This document shows, piece after piece, positions 20,935-33,350 of a DNA stretch of 64,000 nt. This stretch comes from an uncultured Tolumonas sp. (lineage in GTDB: Bacteria; Pseudomonadota; Gammaproteobacteria; Enterobacterales; Aeromonadaceae). The stretch's first letter is position 1; every line of letters starts with the position of its first letter. Both the position numbers and the translations under genes were made by a program. The notes beneath the pieces are model-generated. The model saw nothing but the letters and a program-made list of their open reading frames with translations. It was not told the origin of the DNA and did not search any database. Where the stretch lies: NCBI RefSeq assembly GCF_963678185.1, contig NZ_OY782757.1, forward strand, positions 1,997,501-2,061,500, in the 5' to 3' direction.

Positions 20935-21405
20935 TTACCAGCGATAGTGAGCGAATGCTTTATTCGCTTCAGCCATGCGGTGCACGTCTTCACGTTTCTT
21001 AACCGCAGAACCTTTATTGTCGGCTGCATCCAGCAGTTCACCTGCCAAACGTTGAGCCATGGATTTTTCACCACGTTTGCGAGCCGCTTCTACCAACCAG
21101 CGCATAGCCAGGGCATTACGACGCACTGGACGAACTTCTACCGGAACCTGGTAAGTAGAACCACCAACACGGCGGGACTTAACTTCCACGTTCGGACGGA
21201 TGTTGTCCAAAGCACCTTCAAAAGTAGCTAAGTGGTCTTTACCACTTTTGTTAGCAATGATTTCTAAAGCACCGTAAACAATGCTTTCAGAAACGGATTT
21301 CTTACCGTCAACCATTACTACGTTGATAAATTTAGCCAGCAGCTCAGAACCGAACTTAGGATCTGGTAGAATTTTACGCTGACCAACAACGCGACGTCTT
21401 GGCAT
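20935..21405 (-). CDS. rpsG: 30S ribosomal protein S7
   Basis: Primary 16S rRNA-binding protein that nucleates assembly of the 30S head and can act as translational repressor of the str operon. 156 residues, [20 protein letters not shown] at the N-terminus and the conserved [19 protein letters not shown]. Strong CGGAG Shine-Dalgarno. Second gene of the str operon. Confidence 0.99.
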   Translation of the reverse strand: MPRRRVVGQRKILPDPKFGSELLAKFINVVMVDGKKSVSESIVYGALEIIANKSGKDHLATFEGALDNIRPNVEVKSRRVGGSTYQVPVEVRPVRRNALAMRWLVEAARKRGEKSMAQRLAGELLDAADNKGSAVKKREDVHRMAEANKAFAHYRW

Positions 21406-21488
21406 TTTAATTCTCCGAAACTTCAGGTTTTACCCAAAACAAAAAAATGTTTTATGAAAAATGTTTGGCCTTACTTAACGGAAAACCA

Positions 21489-21890
<402 letters not shown>

Positions 21891-21911
21891 TTATAAACAT
21901 GTGAAAAATCC

Positions 21912-21964
21912 TCCCCGCAGATACGGGGACGCAAAATTCTATGTCTGTATGGCCTGCGAGTCAA
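21912..21964 (-). promoter_or_regulatory. str operon promoter with a hairpin at the mRNA 5' end
   Basis: On the minus strand -35 TTGACT (21964-21959), 17-bp spacer, -10 TAGAAT (21941-21936). Transcription would start near 21929, just at the stem TCCCCG/CGGGGA (arms 21929-21912), so the mRNA begins with a small stable stem-loop followed by GGATTTTTC about 40 bases before the rpsL start. I read this as a 5' stabilising element or attenuator remnant rather than the end of tusB transcription. Confidence 0.75.
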
Positions 21965-21972
21965 GATTTATA

Positions 21973-21994
21973 CAGCTATAGATGGATATAGCTG
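21973..21994 (-). terminator. Hairpin between tusB and the str promoter
   Basis: Perfect 8-bp stem CAGCTATA/TATAGCTG with a 6-base loop, in the gap after tusB. Only AAATC follows, so it is a weak terminator candidate or a 3' stabilising hairpin for the ridA-tusDCB transcript. Confidence 0.45.
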
Positions 21995-22043
21995 GGATGA
22001 AGTGAAGTATAGGCGACAAAAAGTGCGATGGCGGAAATATCTT

Positions 22044-22316
22044 TTACCAACAAAGTGGGCTGTTATGTTTGACAACGAGAGCTACGTAGCCGGCCATATC
22101 GACCGGAATGCCGATTTTAGCGGTTAATCCCCTCGCCGTTAAATCTTCCTGCAAAACATAAATTTCTTTATCTTGCAGTTGCTGAACCCAATGATTCGTT
22201 GTTGCGGCGATAACCGCATCTTGAATCAACAACAATTGATCACCGGCTTGCATGAGATCAAGGCAGCGTTGCAGCATAGTATGTGAAAAAGGTGATTGTG
22301 AAACGACATGCAACAT
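22044..22316 (-). CDS. tusB: Sulfurtransferase complex subunit TusB
   Basis: Subunit of the TusBCD relay that carries persulfide sulfur from TusA to TusE for 2-thiolation of the wobble uridine of tRNA Lys, Glu and Gln. 90 residues, DsrH-like: N-terminal MLHVVSQSPF, central VYVLQED-type segment and C-terminal YVALVVKHNSPLCW, close to the usual length. Last of tusDCB, 8 bp after tusC. Confidence 0.92.
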   Translation of the reverse strand: MLHVVSQSPFSHTMLQRCLDLMQAGDQLLLIQDAVIAATTNHWVQQLQDKEIYVLQEDLTARGLTAKIGIPVDMAGYVALVVKHNSPLCW

Positions 22317-22323
22317 AAATCTC

Positions 22324-22680
22324 TCAAAACATCAGTTTGATTTGATAAGCCAATAATTGGTGATAAAACGCATCTTGTGACAACACAGTTACCGGCATCA
22401 ATAATTGATCATTAGCAATGTCGCGCTCTGCTAACGATTCGGCTGATACATAAATATTTTCAATATCATACAATTCGCATAATTTGAACATCGCCGAATG
22501 ATCTTTGGCCAGGATTGCGGTCGCTTGCTGCTGTTGTACTAACTGATAAACCCCATCGTCCATAAAGAAGGCAGCGAGATTCTCACTATAAGCTGAGGTA
22601 GCCAGCAAAGCATCTAATCCTTCCCTGCCACTCGCATGTCCATAGGGTGCTTGCCGAAAAATAAATGCAATCTGATTCAT
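22324..22680 (-). CDS. tusC: Sulfurtransferase complex subunit TusC
   Basis: DsrF-like subunit of TusBCD, 118 residues. Characteristic N-terminus IAFIFRQAPYGHASGREGLDA, C-terminal HQLLAYQIKLMF. It has the DsrE fold but no catalytic Cys of its own; TusD carries that. Lies between tusD and tusB with 8-bp gaps, the usual gene order. Confidence 0.93.
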   Translation of the reverse strand: MNQIAFIFRQAPYGHASGREGLDALLATSAYSENLAAFFMDDGVYQLVQQQQATAILAKDHSAMFKLCELYDIENIYVSAESLAERDIANDQLLMPVTVLSQDAFYHQLLAYQIKLMF

Positions 22681-22688
22681 AGGCCAAC

Positions 22689-23081
22689 TTAAAAACGAAC
22701 AACCCGATCTGCAGTTAACAACATTTCGGCTAACTGCCCTAGCCCTGACAACATAAATGGCGCTTGAACATTGCTGATGCCCTTTCCAGTTTCTGTTGCA
22801 AGCACATTATCTAAAATACCGCGCCGTTGCGCTGCTGCAATACAGGTATGTAAAGGGAACTGTTGCTGCGTTGCTAGTTCACACCACAACTGATGCAAGT
22901 CATCTTCATCCGTCGCCGGCGAATGCAGGTAACTGGCATTCATAACACCATCCTGATAAAAAAACACGCCAAGTATGACGTGTTTGGAAGCTAATACTGC
23001 TTGCACAAAACGGTATGCGGAACTGGCCGCTTGTGTACCGTATGCTGGGCCGCTAACTACAATTGCAAAATTTAAACTCAT
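22689..23081 (-). CDS. tusD: Sulfurtransferase complex subunit TusD
   Basis: 130-residue DsrE-like subunit that accepts the persulfide; the catalytic Cys is in FPLHTCIAAAQRRGI (E. coli Cys78 equivalent). N-terminus SLNFAIVVSGPAYGTQAASSAY is typical. The start overlaps the end of ridA's translation zone (one base between stop and ATG), so ridA and tusDCB form one unit. Confidence 0.95.
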   Translation of the reverse strand: MSLNFAIVVSGPAYGTQAASSAYRFVQAVLASKHVILGVFFYQDGVMNASYLHSPATDEDDLHQLWCELATQQQFPLHTCIAAAQRRGILDNVLATETGKGISNVQAPFMLSGLGQLAEMLLTADRVVRF

Positions 23082-23082
23082 T

Positions 23083-23469
23083 CTATTTAGCTACGTAAGC
23101 AATCGCTTCAACTTCAACGAGTACATCTTTAGGTAAACGGGCAACTTCAACGCAAGAACGCGCTGGCGCACTTTCATTAAAAAATTGCGCATACACTTCA
23201 TTGAAAGCGACAAAATCATTCATGTCTTTCAGAAAACAAGTTGTTTTCATTACCGTGGCAGTTGAAGCGCCTGCAGCTTCCAAAATCGCACTCAGGTTAC
23301 GCAATACTTGCTCAGCCTGCGCTTTAATATCACCGGTAACCAGTTGCATAGTTTCTGGAATTAAGGGGATCTGCCCAGAAGTAAAGACGAGATCACCCAG
23401 TTTAGTTGCTTGAACATATGGACCAATAGCAGCTGGTGCTTTTTCTGTCGCGACAATAGATTTAGACAT
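23083..23469 (-). CDS. ridA: RidA family reactive enamine/imine deaminase
   Basis: 128-residue YjgF/YER057c/UK114-family protein that hydrolyses reactive 2-aminoacrylate and related enamines formed by PLP enzymes. Family motifs: [36 protein letters not shown], and [23 protein letters not shown] with the substrate-binding Arg. I start at the ATG at 23469 with GAGGGA upstream; an upstream in-frame extension to 23532 adds a non-conserved stretch. In E. coli ridA sits elsewhere, next to pyrI; here it heads the tusDCB genes after rpoC. Confidence 0.95.
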   Translation of the reverse strand: MSKSIVATEKAPAAIGPYVQATKLGDLVFTSGQIPLIPETMQLVTGDIKAQAEQVLRNLSAILEAAGASTATVMKTTCFLKDMNDFVAFNEVYAQFFNESAPARSCVEVARLPKDVLVEVEAIAYVAK

Positions 23470-23551
23470 CGTTCCCTCGTAACTAGTTATCAATACCCCC
23501 TGATAGTAATACCTGCCCCAATAACGGCGCAACTCTCAGCCACAGAAATAT

Positions 23552-23592
23552 ACTGCACAAAAAACAAGAGGCCCCGTAGGGCCTCTGAAATA
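23552..23592 (-). terminator. Terminator after rpoC
   Basis: Perfect 8-bp stem AGAGGCCC/GGGCCTCT with a 4-base loop, followed on the minus strand by TTGTTTTTTG. Ends the rpoBC transcript before ridA. Confidence 0.9.
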
Positions 23593-23610
23593 TTGCTTCT
23601 GTCTGATTGA

Positions 23611-26600
23611 TTATTCAGCGCTTAAATTACCTGCCGCATTCAGCAAATCAGCCAGATTTTGTTCTGCATCATCAGCAGTCACCACTGGCGTAGCTACAGC
23701 TTGCGCTGCAACACGACGTTTCTGTAAGCGACCATGGTGATAAGCAAAACCAGTACCTGCAGGGATCAAGCGACCAACGATAACGTTTTCTTTCAGACCA
23801 CGTAAATCATCAACCTTACCTGATACAGCGGCTTCGGTCAGCACGCGGGTAGTTTCCTGGAACGATGCTGCAGAGATAAAGGACTCTGTATTCAGCGACG
23901 CTTTGGTAATACCCATCAATACACGACGGAAAGTAGCTGGTTCTTTGCCTTGCGCAACCAGTTTACGGTTAGCGATTTTCACGCGAACCACATCAGCCTG
24001 TTCGCCTTCCAGCAGATCAGAATCACCTGGAGTAGCAATTTCGCCTTTACGCAGCATCTGACGAACGATCACTTCGATGTGTTTATCGTTGATTTTTACG
24101 CCTTGCAGACGGTATACGTCCTGCACTTCGTTAACGATATAGTTCGCGACCGGGCTTACACCACGCAGACGCAGAATGTCATGAGCAGACTCTGGACCAT
24201 CGGCTAACACTTCACCCTGCTGAACTTTTTCACCTTCGAACACGTTCAGGTTACGCCATTTCGGAATCATTTCCTCATAGGCTTCACCACCGTCAGTCGG
24301 CGTGATCACCAGACGACGTTTACCTTTGGTTTCTTTACCGAAGGAGATCGTGCCTGAAATTTCCGCCAGAATAGCGGGTTCTTTAGGTTGACGCGCTTCG
24401 AACAAGTCAGCAACACGTGGCAGACCACCGGTGATATCTTTAGTACCACTAGATGCCTGTGGAATACGCGCTACTGCGTCACCGACGCTTACTTGCGCAC
24501 CGTCTTCCAGCTGAACAATCGCTTGGCCTGGCAGGAAGTATTGCGCAGATACATCAGTACCTGGGATCAATACGTCTTTCCCATGACTGTCAACCAATCG
24601 AACGGTTGGACGCAACTCTTTACCAGTTGAAGTACGTTCGTTAACGTCCAGAACCACGATGCTTGACAGACCTGTCAACTCGTCAGTTTGACGAGTAACT
24701 GTGATGCCTTCGATCATGTTTTCAAACTGGATACGACCCGCCACTTCAGTGATGATTGGGTGAGTATGTGGATCCCAGTTCGCAACGATTTCACCAGCAC
24801 GTACCGCCTGGCCATCTTTAACTTCCAGCACAGAACCGTAAGGCAGCTTGTGGCTTTCTTTGGTTCGGCCCAGTTCGTCCATGATGGTCAATTCTGAAGA
24901 ACGTGATGTGATAACCAGCTTGCCTGAACTGTTTTCAACAGATTTAGCATTTTGCAGTTTGATCACACCGGTGTTTTTCACCGTTGCACTGCTTTCAGCA
25001 GCCGCTCGTGATGCCGCACCACCGATATGGAACGTACGCATCGTCAACTGAGTACCTGGCTCACCGATGGACTGTGCCGCAATAACACCAACCGCTTCAC
25101 CGTTGTTAACGATATGACCACGCGCCAGATCACGACCGTAGCAATGTGCACAAATACCAAAATCAGATTCACAAGAGATGGCTGAACGGACTTTAACTCG
25201 GTCAACAGAGTTACGTTCCAGAATGTTACACCACTGTTCATCCAACAATGTATTGTGAGCAACCAATACTTCATCAGTACCTGGTTTCAGTACGTCTTCC
25301 GCGACCACACGACCCAGTACACGTTCACGCAGTGGTTCAACAACATCACCACCTTCGATCAGTGGCGTCATCCACAGACCTTCACGAGTACCACAATCAG
25401 GTTCAGTGATCACAACGTCCTGCGCCACGTCAACCAAACGACGTGTCAGATAACCGGAGTTTGCTGTTTTCAGTGCGGTATCCGCCAGACCTTTACGCGC
25501 ACCATGAGTAGAGATGAAGTACTGCAGTACGTTCAGACCTTCACGGAAGTTCGCAACGATTGGCGTTTCGATGATTGAGCCGTCTGGCTTAGCCATCAGA
25601 CCACGCATACCCGCCAACTGACGGATCTGAGCAGCAGAACCACGCGCACCGGAGTCAGCCATCATAAAGACGCTGTTAAACGATGCCTGAACTTCAGATT
25701 CACCCAATACGTTAGTTCTTGTCTCTTTCGACAAGTTTTCCATCATCGCTTTAGACACGCGTTCATTCGCACTTGCCCAGATGTCGATAACTTTGTTGTA
25801 ACGTTCGCCGGCTGTTACCAGACCAGATTGGAATTGTTCCTGAATTTCAGCAACTTCAGCTTCTGCAGCTTCAATAATTTCTTTCTTCGCTTCTGGGATC
25901 ACCATGTCGTCAATACCAACAGATGAACCTGACAGCGCAGCGTAATGGAAACCGGTGTACATCAGCTGGTCAGCAAAGATAACGGTATCTTTCAGACCCT
26001 GCTTGCGGTAACAGGTGTTCAATACTTTAGAGATCTGCTTCTTACCCATTGCTTGGTTAGAAACATATTTGATCCAGCGTTCTGGATGAGCAGCCAATTC
26101 CGCATGACCCGCGTCGGTCATCGGCAATGGCGGATCAATCAGGGCATATTCCATACCTTTTGGTAAGATCAACGACAGGATCGCACGACCTACCGTGGTA
26201 TTTTTCAGCTCGATTTTCTCAACCAATTCACCGGCTTCGTTTTTAACGTATTCGGTGATACGGCATTTCACGCGAGCGTGCAGTGAGGCCAAACCAGCAC
26301 GGTAGATTTTTTCCGCTTCTTTCGCGCCGGATAAAACCATACCTTCACCTTTCGCACCAACACAGGAACGAGTCATGTAATACAGACCCAATACCACGTC
26401 CTGAGAAGGAACGATGATAGGCTCACCAGATGCAGGTGACAGAATGTTGTTGGTTGACATCATCAACGCACGCGCTTCCAACTGCGCTTCCAGCGTCAGA
26501 GGAACGTGAACCGCCATCTGGTCACCGTCGAAGTCGGCGTTGAATGCAGAACAAACCAACGGATGCAGCTGGATTGCTTTACCTTCGATCAGAATTGGTT

Positions 26601-27912
26601 CAAATGCCTGGATACCCAGACGGTGCAGTGTTGGTGCACGGTTCAGCATGACAGGATGTTCACGGATCACGTCATCCAGAATATCCCATACTACTGCTTC
26701 TTCACGTTCAACCATCTTTTTAGCAGCTTTGATAGTGGTCGCTAAACCACGAGTTTCCAGCTTGCCATAAATGAACGGTTTGAACAGTTCCAGTGCCATT
26801 TTCTTTGGCAGACCGCATTGGTGCAAACGCAGCGTCGGGCCTACTGTAATTACAGAACGACCAGAGTAGTCAACACGTTTACCCAACAAGTTCTGACGGA
26901 AACGACCCTGTTTACCTTTGATCATGTCAGCCAAAGATTTCAGAGGACGTTTATTAGAACCAGTGATAGCACGACCACGACGACCGTTATCCAGCAGAGC
27001 GTCAACCGCTTCTTGCAGCATACGTTTTTCGTTGCGCACGATGATATCTGGTGCAGCCAGATCCAGCAGACGTTTCAGACGGTTGTTACGGTTGATCACG
27101 CGGCGATACAGATCGTTCAGATCGGAAGTCGCGAAGCGGCCACCATCCAACGGAACCAATGGACGCAGGTCCGGCGGCAACACGGGCAGCACGGTCATGA
27201 TCATCCATTCTGGTTTATTACCAGATTGCAGGAAAGATTCCATCAGCTTCAGGCGTTTGGTGGTCTTTTTGCGTTTGGTTTCAGAATTGGTCTGGCTCAG
27301 TTCTTCGCGCATAGTCGCGATTTCGTGTTCCAGATCTTGCGCACGCAGCAATGCCAGGATGGCTTCAGCACCCATTTTAGCGTCGAATTCATCGCCGTAT
27401 TCTTCCAGCGCATCCAGATATTGTTCTTCGGTCAACATCTGACTGCGTTCGAGGCTAGTCATACCAGCATCAACCACAACAAATGATTCGAAATACAATA
27501 CACGTTCGATGTCACGCAGGGTCATGTCAAGCAACAGACCGATACGGGATGGCAACGATTTCAGGAACCAGATATGCGCAACTGGGGAAGCCAACTCAAT
27601 GTGACCCATGCGTTCACGACGCACTTTAGTCTGAGTAACTTCAACGCCACATTTTTCACAAATCACACCACGGTGTTTCAGACGCTTATACTTACCGCAC
27701 AAGCATTCATAATCTTTAACTGGTCCGAAGATGCGAGCACAAAACAGGCCGTCACGTTCTGGTTTGAACGTGCGATAGTTAATGGTTTCAGGCTTTTTAA
27801 CTTCACCGAATGACCAGGAACGGATCATGTCAGGCGATGCCAGACCGATCTTGATACCGTCAAACTCTTCAGTCTTGCTCTGCGCTTTTAAAAACTTGAG
27901 TAAGTCTTTCAC
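23611..27912 (-). CDS. rpoC: RNA polymerase subunit beta'
   Basis: Catalytic subunit of RNA polymerase, 1433 residues, about 26 longer than E. coli's 1407. Zinc-binding Cys70, Cys72, Cys85 and Cys88 are in place, the catalytic Mg motif NADFDGDQM is present, and the second zinc site appears as [19 protein letters not shown]. Starts with GTG (27912-27910) behind a GGGAG Shine-Dalgarno. The C-terminal tail has an extra Ala/Val-rich stretch ([19 protein letters not shown]). Co-transcribed with rpoB. Confidence 0.99.
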   Translation of the reverse strand: MKDLLKFLKAQSKTEEFDGIKIGLASPDMIRSWSFGEVKKPETINYRTFKPERDGLFCARIFGPVKDYECLCGKYKRLKHRGVICEKCGVEVTQTKVRRERMGHIELASPVAHIWFLKSLPSRIGLLLDMTLRDIERVLYFESFVVVDAGMTSLERSQMLTEEQYLDALEEYGDEFDAKMGAEAILALLRAQDLEHEIATMREELSQTNSETKRKKTTKRLKLMESFLQSGNKPEWMIMTVLPVLPPDLRPLVPLDGGRFATSDLNDLYRRVINRNNRLKRLLDLAAPDIIVRNEKRMLQEAVDALLDNGRRGRAITGSNKRPLKSLADMIKGKQGRFRQNLLGKRVDYSGRSVITVGPTLRLHQCGLPKKMALELFKPFIYGKLETRGLATTIKAAKKMVEREEAVVWDILDDVIREHPVMLNRAPTLHRLGIQAFEPILIEGKAIQLHPLVCSAFNADFDGDQMAVHVPLTLEAQLEARALMMSTNNILSPASGEPIIVPSQDVVLGLYYMTRSCVGAKGEGMVLSGAKEAEKIYRAGLASLHARVKCRITEYVKNEAGELVEKIELKNTTVGRAILSLILPKGMEYALIDPPLPMTDAGHAELAAHPERWIKYVSNQAMGKKQISKVLNTCYRKQGLKDTVIFADQLMYTGFHYAALSGSSVGIDDMVIPEAKKEIIEAAEAEVAEIQEQFQSGLVTAGERYNKVIDIWASANERVSKAMMENLSKETRTNVLGESEVQASFNSVFMMADSGARGSAAQIRQLAGMRGLMAKPDGSIIETPIVANFREGLNVLQYFISTHGARKGLADTALKTANSGYLTRRLVDVAQDVVITEPDCGTREGLWMTPLIEGGDVVEPLRERVLGRVVAEDVLKPGTDEVLVAHNTLLDEQWCNILERNSVDRVKVRSAISCESDFGICAHCYGRDLARGHIVNNGEAVGVIAAQSIGEPGTQLTMRTFHIGGAASRAAAESSATVKNTGVIKLQNAKSVENSSGKLVITSRSSELTIMDELGRTKESHKLPYGSVLEVKDGQAVRAGEIVANWDPHTHPIITEVAGRIQFENMIEGITVTRQTDELTGLSSIVVLDVNERTSTGKELRPTVRLVDSHGKDVLIPGTDVSAQYFLPGQAIVQLEDGAQVSVGDAVARIPQASSGTKDITGGLPRVADLFEARQPKEPAILAEISGTISFGKETKGKRRLVITPTDGGEAYEEMIPKWRNLNVFEGEKVQQGEVLADGPESAHDILRLRGVSPVANYIVNEVQDVYRLQGVKINDKHIEVIVRQMLRKGEIATPGDSDLLEGEQADVVRVKIANRKLVAQGKEPATFRRVLMGITKASLNTESFISAASFQETTRVLTEAAVSGKVDDLRGLKENVIVGRLIPAGTGFAYHHGRLQKRRVAAQAVATPVVTADDAEQNLADLLNAAGNLSAE

Positions 27913-27939
27913 CTGTATCTCCCGTCAGGAGGTTAACTT

Positions 27940-27964
27940 CGGTATGCCGCGACGCGGCATACCG
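27940..27964 (-). other. Perfect 25-bp palindrome between rpoB and rpoC
   Basis: Arms CGGTATGCCGCG and CGCGGCATACCG around a single central base. As RNA it forms a strong hairpin about 28 bases before the rpoC start codon. There is no T-tract, so it is not a terminator; a processing or stability element is plausible. Confidence 0.65.
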
Positions 27965-28000
27965 TTACTATTCTGAGTCCAGAAACAAGGACGTTAGTCC

Positions 28001-31000
28001 TTACTCTTCTTCCAACTCGATGTTGATACCCAGCGAGCGGATTTCCTTCAGCAATACGTTGAAGGATTCTGGTATACCTGGTTCCATGCGATGATCGCCA
28101 TCTACGATGTTTTTATACATCTTAGTACGACCATTCACATCGTCCGATTTAACCGTCAGCATTTCCTGCAGAGTGTAAGCCGCACCGTATGCTTCCAGTG
28201 CCCATACTTCCATCTCCCCGAAACGCTGACCACCGAACTGCGCTTTACCACCCAGCGGCTGCTGAGTAACCAAGCTATAAGAACCGGTAGAACGAGCATG
28301 CATTTTGTCATCGACCAAGTGGTTCAGTTTCAGCATGTACATGTAACCAACAGTTACTGCACGCTCAAACGGCATACCGGTACGACCATCAAACAAGGTG
28401 ATCTGACCTGATTCAGGTTTATCTGCCAGTTTCAGCAGCTGTTTGATTTCGCTTTCTTTCGCGCCATCAAACACAGGTGTTGCCACCGGTAAACCTTTGC
28501 GTAGGTTTTGAACCAGAGTCCGCACTTCCGCATCGCTCAGTGTCGCGATATCAATCTGTTGTTGATCGCTGCCACCTAAATCATAGACGCGTTGCAAGAA
28601 CTCACGCAATTCAGCCAGTTCACGCTGTTCTTTAACCATGCGGTTAATTTTTTCGCCGATACCTTTCGCAGCCAAACCAAGGTGAACTTCCAAGATCTGA
28701 CCGATGTTCATACGCGATGGTACGCCCAACGGGTTCAGTACGATGTCAACAGGATTCCCTTCGTCATCGTATGGCATGTCTTCAACCGGACAAATTTTGG
28801 AGATAACCCCTTTGTTACCGTGACGACCCGCCATCTTGTCACCAGGCTGAATGCGACGCTTCACAGCCAGATAAACTTTAACGATCTTCAGTACGCCTGG
28901 CGCCAAATCATCACCTTGGATGATTTTCTGACGTTTGGCTTCGAACTTACGATCAAACTCTTCTTTCAGCGCAGCATATTGTTCAGCGATCTGTTCCAGC
29001 TCAACTTGTTTGGCTTCGTCATCCAGCGACTGTTCCAGCAGCTTCTTACGATCAAGTTTAGACAGTTTTTCTTCGCTGAAACCAGCAGCAACCAGTAATG
29101 AGCGTGCGCGGCCAAAAATACCGTCTTCGAAGATTTTGAACTCTTCGGTCAAGTCTTTCTTAGCATCACGCAATTGCATGTCTTCAACTTCTTTAGCGCG
29201 TTTATCTTTTTCTACGCCATCACGAGTAAAGACCTGCACGTCAATAACAGTACCGTAAACACCATTAGGCACACGCAGAGAAGAATCTTTTACGTCAGAA
29301 GCTTTTTCACCAAAAATGGCGCGCAGCAGTTTTTCTTCTGGTGTAAGTTGGGTTTCACCTTTTGGTGTTACCTTACCAACCAGAATGTCACCGCCCTTCA
29401 CTTCTGCACCAACATAAACGATACCTGACTCATCCAGTTTGGACAGTGCAGCTTCGCCTACGTTTGGAATATCAGCAGTGATTTCTTCTGAACCTAATTT
29501 CGTATCGCGCGCAATACAAGACAGTTCCTGAATATGGATAGTCGTCAGGCGATCTTCTTGTACCACACGTTCGGAGACCAGAATCGAGTCTTCGAAGTTA
29601 TAACCGTTCCAAGGCATGAACGCGACGCGCATGTTCTGACCCAGCGCCAACTCACCCAAATCGGTGGAAGGACCATCAGCCAACACGTCGCCCAACATCA
29701 CTGGCTCACCAACAGACACACACGGGCGTTGGTTAATACAGGTATTCTGGTTAGAACGGGTATATTTGGTCAGGTTGTAGATGTCGATACCGGCTTCACC
29801 TGGTAATAGCTCATCTTCATTAACCTTAACCACAATACGGGATGCATCAACGTAATCGATGAAACCACCACGACGAGCAACTACCGTTACACCGGAGTCA
29901 ACTGCCACAGCACGTTCCATACCAGTACCTACCAGCGGCTTATCAGCGCGCAGAGTTGGTACCGCTTGACGTTGCATGTTTGAACCCATCAATGCACGGT
30001 TCGCGTCATCGTGTTCAAGGAACGGGATCAGTGATGCTGCAACAGAAACCACCTGCTGTGGACTGACGTCCATATACTGGATCTGTTCTGCATTCATAAA
30101 GGTTGATTCACCTTTATGACGGCATGGGATCAATTCATCTTTCAGGCTGCCATTTGCGTCTACATTGGCGTTAGCCTGTGCGATAACGAAGTTACCTTCT
30201 TCAATCGCGGACAGATAATCCACTTCATCAGTGATCACGCCATCAATAACTTTGCGGTATGGGGTTTCTAGGAAACCGTATTCGTTAGTACGAGAATATA
30301 CCGCCAGTGAGTTGATCAGACCGATGTTCGGACCTTCAGGCGTTTCGATTGGACACAGACGACCGTAGTGAGTCGGATGTACGTCTCGAACTTCAAAGCC
30401 GGCACGTTCACGCGTCAAACCACCAGGGCCCAGTGCAGAAATACGACGTTTGTGCGTAATTTCTGACAACGGGTTGTTCTGATCCATAAACTGCGACAGC
30501 TGGCTGGAACCGAAGAATTCTTTTACGGCAGCAGAAATTGGCTTCGCATTGATCAGATCTTGTGGCTGCACGGCATCCAGATCGCCTAAAGACAGACGTT
30601 CTTTAACTGCACGTTCAACACGCACCAAACCCACACGGAATTGGTTTTCAGCCATTTCACCAACGGAACGGATACGACGGTTACCCAGATGATCGATATC
30701 ATCCACGTCGTCTTTACCATTACGAATGGCAATCAACTGTTTCATCACATCAACGATATCTTCTTCAGACAAAATGCCTGAACCAATATGTTCTGGACGA
30801 GCCAGTCGGCTGTTGAATTTCATACGACCAACAGTCGACAGATCATAACGATCTGCGGAGAAGAACAGATTTTCAAATAACTGCTCTGCCGCATCTTTCG
30901 TTGGCGGCTCACCTGGGCGCATCATACGGTAGATTTCTACCAGCGCTTCCAGACGGTTAGTGCTTGAATCAATACGTAATGTTTCAGAAATATATGAACC

Positions 31001-32029
31001 ATGATCCAGTTCATTAGTGAACAGGATTTCAAACTGTTTAAAGCCCGCGACTGACAGATTCGCAATAGCTTCCAGACTCAATGCGGTGTTGGCATTGATC
31101 AGGACTTCACCAGTTTGTGGATTCACATAATCTTTAGCAGAAATTTTGCCGACGACATATTCAACCGGAACTTCGATTTGATTGACGTTAGCTTTTTCTA
31201 ACTGACGAATGTGACGTGCAGTAATACGACGGCCTTTTTCGACCACCACATCGCTACCAGCAAGAATATCGAAGGTTGCGGTTTCGCCACGCAGACGCTC
31301 CGGTACCAATTCCATCATCACTTTGCCATCTTTGATTTCAAATTTAATTGTTTCAAAGAAGGTCGCCAGGATCTGTTCGGTCGTGAATTCCAGTGCACGT
31401 AAGATAATAGTCGCAGGTAATTTACGGCGACGGTCGATACGTACAAACAGGTTGTCCTTGGCATCGAACTCAAAGTCCAACCAAGAACCACGGTAAGGAA
31501 TAACGCGAGCGTTATACAGAACCTTACCTGAAGAGTGGGTTTTACCCTTATCGTGATCAAAGAACACGCCAGGACTACGATGCAGCTGGGAAACGATAAC
31601 ACGCTCTGTACCATTGATGACAAAGGTACCGTTATCAGTCATCAGCGGGATTTCGCCCATGTACACTTCTTGTTCTTTAATTTCTTTGACAGTGCCTGCC
31701 GCAGCTTCTCTATCAAACAGCACTAAGCGCAGCTTCACGCGCAATGGAGCTGAATAGGTGACGCCACGGATTTGACACTCTTTTACGTCAAAGACCGGTT
31801 CTCCCAAGCGATAGCTGACATATTGCAGCTCCGCAGTACCAGAATAACTGGTAATGGGGAATACGCTGCGGAATGCAGCCTCAAGCCCGTATGCCCCTTC
31901 TGGGTCGGCATCAAGGAATTGTTTGAAGGAGTCCAGTTGAATGGACAAGAGATAAGGCGTTTCCAGTACCTGATCACGCTTACCGAAGTCCTTACGAATG
32001 CGTTTTTTTTCGGTATAAGAGTTAACCAT
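28001..32029 (-). CDS. rpoB: RNA polymerase subunit beta
   Basis: 1342 residues, same length as in E. coli. All regions are intact, from [14 protein letters not shown] at the N-terminus to [17 protein letters not shown] at the end. The rifampicin region ([18 protein letters not shown] and RISALGPGG) carries the sensitive residues at the usual mutation positions (Asp516, His526, Ser531 in E. coli numbering). Downstream of rplJL, separated by an attenuator hairpin. Confidence 0.99.
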   Translation of the reverse strand: MVNSYTEKKRIRKDFGKRDQVLETPYLLSIQLDSFKQFLDADPEGAYGLEAAFRSVFPITSYSGTAELQYVSYRLGEPVFDVKECQIRGVTYSAPLRVKLRLVLFDREAAAGTVKEIKEQEVYMGEIPLMTDNGTFVINGTERVIVSQLHRSPGVFFDHDKGKTHSSGKVLYNARVIPYRGSWLDFEFDAKDNLFVRIDRRRKLPATIILRALEFTTEQILATFFETIKFEIKDGKVMMELVPERLRGETATFDILAGSDVVVEKGRRITARHIRQLEKANVNQIEVPVEYVVGKISAKDYVNPQTGEVLINANTALSLEAIANLSVAGFKQFEILFTNELDHGSYISETLRIDSSTNRLEALVEIYRMMRPGEPPTKDAAEQLFENLFFSADRYDLSTVGRMKFNSRLARPEHIGSGILSEEDIVDVMKQLIAIRNGKDDVDDIDHLGNRRIRSVGEMAENQFRVGLVRVERAVKERLSLGDLDAVQPQDLINAKPISAAVKEFFGSSQLSQFMDQNNPLSEITHKRRISALGPGGLTRERAGFEVRDVHPTHYGRLCPIETPEGPNIGLINSLAVYSRTNEYGFLETPYRKVIDGVITDEVDYLSAIEEGNFVIAQANANVDANGSLKDELIPCRHKGESTFMNAEQIQYMDVSPQQVVSVAASLIPFLEHDDANRALMGSNMQRQAVPTLRADKPLVGTGMERAVAVDSGVTVVARRGGFIDYVDASRIVVKVNEDELLPGEAGIDIYNLTKYTRSNQNTCINQRPCVSVGEPVMLGDVLADGPSTDLGELALGQNMRVAFMPWNGYNFEDSILVSERVVQEDRLTTIHIQELSCIARDTKLGSEEITADIPNVGEAALSKLDESGIVYVGAEVKGGDILVGKVTPKGETQLTPEEKLLRAIFGEKASDVKDSSLRVPNGVYGTVIDVQVFTRDGVEKDKRAKEVEDMQLRDAKKDLTEEFKIFEDGIFGRARSLLVAAGFSEEKLSKLDRKKLLEQSLDDEAKQVELEQIAEQYAALKEEFDRKFEAKRQKIIQGDDLAPGVLKIVKVYLAVKRRIQPGDKMAGRHGNKGVISKICPVEDMPYDDEGNPVDIVLNPLGVPSRMNIGQILEVHLGLAAKGIGEKINRMVKEQRELAELREFLQRVYDLGGSDQQQIDIATLSDAEVRTLVQNLRKGLPVATPVFDGAKESEIKQLLKLADKPESGQITLFDGRTGMPFERAVTVGYMYMLKLNHLVDDKMHARSTGSYSLVTQQPLGGKAQFGGQRFGEMEVWALEAYGAAYTLQEMLTVKSDDVNGRTKMYKNIVDGDHRMEPGIPESFNVLLKEIRSLGINIELEEE

Positions 32030-32159
32030 AGGGTTCCTCAGCTCGCTGATAAGTGACCCAAGCTGCTCAAGTCAGAGCAGTCTGTAATACATTGCTTTGT
32101 GTACTTTTCGTACTTTTTATAAGCCCAGGTGAGCAATGTGAATTCCTGCAGCTTACAGC

Positions 32160-32193
32160 GCAAAAGGGCCGGTGAAGTTTCTTCACCAGCCCT
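32160..32193 (-). terminator. Attenuator hairpin between rplL and rpoB
   Basis: Stem AGGGCTGGTGAAG/CTTCACCGGCCCT with one mismatch and a 3-base loop, followed on minus by TTTTGCG. The position matches the partial terminator known between rplL and rpoB in E. coli, which lowers polymerase expression relative to ribosomal protein. Confidence 0.8.
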
Positions 32194-32232
32194 AGCCTGT
32201 TTTATCAGGCCGCTAACCTACTGTTAAGTAGA

Positions 32233-32598
32233 TTATTTGATCTCAACAGAAGCACCTGCAGCTTCCAGCTCTTTCTTCAGAGCTTCAGCTTCTTCTTTAG
32301 AGATTGCTTCTTTAACTGCAGTTGGAGCAGCTTCTACCAGGTCTTTAGCTTCTTTCAGACCCAGCGCAGTTGCGCCACGTACAGCTTTGATTACAGCTAC
32401 TTTGTTAGCGCCGATAGCGGTCAGCATAACGTTGAATTCAGTCTGTTCTTCAACAGCTTCAGCAGCAGCGGCTGGGCCGGCAGCTACAGCAGCAGCAGAA
32501 ACACCGAACTTCTCTTCCATAGCGGTGATCAGTTCTACAACGTCCATTACTGACATAGCAGCAACGGCTTCGATGATTTGGTCTTTAGTGATAGACAT
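32233..32598 (-). CDS. rplL: 50S ribosomal protein L7/L12
   Basis: Stalk protein recruiting translation GTPases; 121 residues. N-terminal dimerisation domain ([20 protein letters not shown]), Ala-rich hinge, C-terminal factor-binding domain with [23 protein letters not shown]. Follows rplJ by 60 bp. Confidence 0.99.
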   Translation of the reverse strand: MSITKDQIIEAVAAMSVMDVVELITAMEEKFGVSAAAVAAGPAAAAEAVEEQTEFNVMLTAIGANKVAVIKAVRGATALGLKEAKDLVEAAPTAVKEAISKEEAEALKKELEAAGASVEIK

Positions 32599-32658
32599 GA
32601 GAAAAAAATCCTGTCGTTGAAGTATTAAAAATAAAAATAATCTGTTCTGTTACAAGAA

Positions 32659-33162
32659 TTAAGCCGCTTCGGCTTCTTTCTTGTCGCGCAGAGCTGCCAG
32701 AGTACGAACCAGTTTACCAGCTGAAGCTTCTTTCATAGTAGCCATCAGTTTCGCAATTGCTTCTTCGTATGTAGGCAGAGTTGCCAGACGATCAATTTGA
32801 GCTGCAGGGATGAATTCACCCTGGAACGCACCACCCTTGATAGAGAACTTATCGTTCCCTTTAGCAAACTCTTTGAACAGACGAGCAGCAGCGCCCGGAT
32901 GTTCGTTAGAGAACGCGATCAGGGTCGGACCAACAAATACGTCGTTCATACAAGCGAAGTCAGTACCTTCTACTGCACGAGACAGCAGAGTGTTACGAAC
33001 AACACGCAAGTAAACGCCTGCTTCACGAGCAGACTGACGCAGAGTGGTCATCTTGGCTACGGTTACGCCGCGTGAATCGGCTGCAACAGCAGACAGTGCG
33101 CCTTTGGCAGCTTCGCTGACTTCAGCGACAATCGCTTTTTTGTCTTCGAGTCCTAATGCCAT
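32659..33162 (-). CDS. rplJ: 50S ribosomal protein L10
   Basis: Base of the ribosomal stalk that binds L7/L12 dimers through its C-terminal helix. 167 residues, [20 protein letters not shown] at the N-terminus. AGGAG Shine-Dalgarno. Its long leader (next entries) is the expected site of autogenous repression by the L10-L7/L12 complex. Confidence 0.99.
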   Translation of the reverse strand: MALGLEDKKAIVAEVSEAAKGALSAVAADSRGVTVAKMTTLRQSAREAGVYLRVVRNTLLSRAVEGTDFACMNDVFVGPTLIAFSNEHPGAAARLFKEFAKGNDKFSIKGGAFQGEFIPAAQIDRLATLPTYEEAIAKLMATMKEASAGKLVRTLAALRDKKEAEAA

Positions 33163-33345
33163 TGGCTTACTCCTGGAGTTAATCTGGGCGAACCCAGAAC
33201 TGTCAACACCTCTCCTTTCGGAGAGAATTCGGCGGCAGAGTCCAGAAGAAAGAAATCTTTCTCGCTGGGTTCCGGCACCGTCTACGCAGGGATATTAAGG
33301 TTTACACCACCTGCGGTCTTGGACGGGAGTCGAGACCCCCAACCA
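33163..33345 (-). promoter_or_regulatory. L10 leader (autogenous control region of rplJL)
   Basis: About 180 bases of structured untranslated RNA upstream of rplJ, with several complementary segments such as CTCTCCGAAAGGAGAG and AGAAAGATTTCTTTCT-type hairpins on the minus strand. In E. coli the equivalent leader binds L10-L7/L12 and blocks rplJ translation. Identity is by position and structure; I did not model the kink-turn. Confidence 0.7.
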
Positions 33346-33350
33346 AACTA

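Noticed and set aside
21912..21929. Terminator of ridA-tusDCB at the CCCCG/CGGGG hairpin
   Set aside because: It lies downstream of the str promoter at the expected transcription start, so it would end str transcription itself; a 5' stem-loop is the better reading.
23611..32029. Long open frames antisense to rpoB, rpoC and fusA
   Set aside because: They have no homology I recognise, no Shine-Dalgarno context and are explained by codon bias of the highly expressed genes on the other strand.
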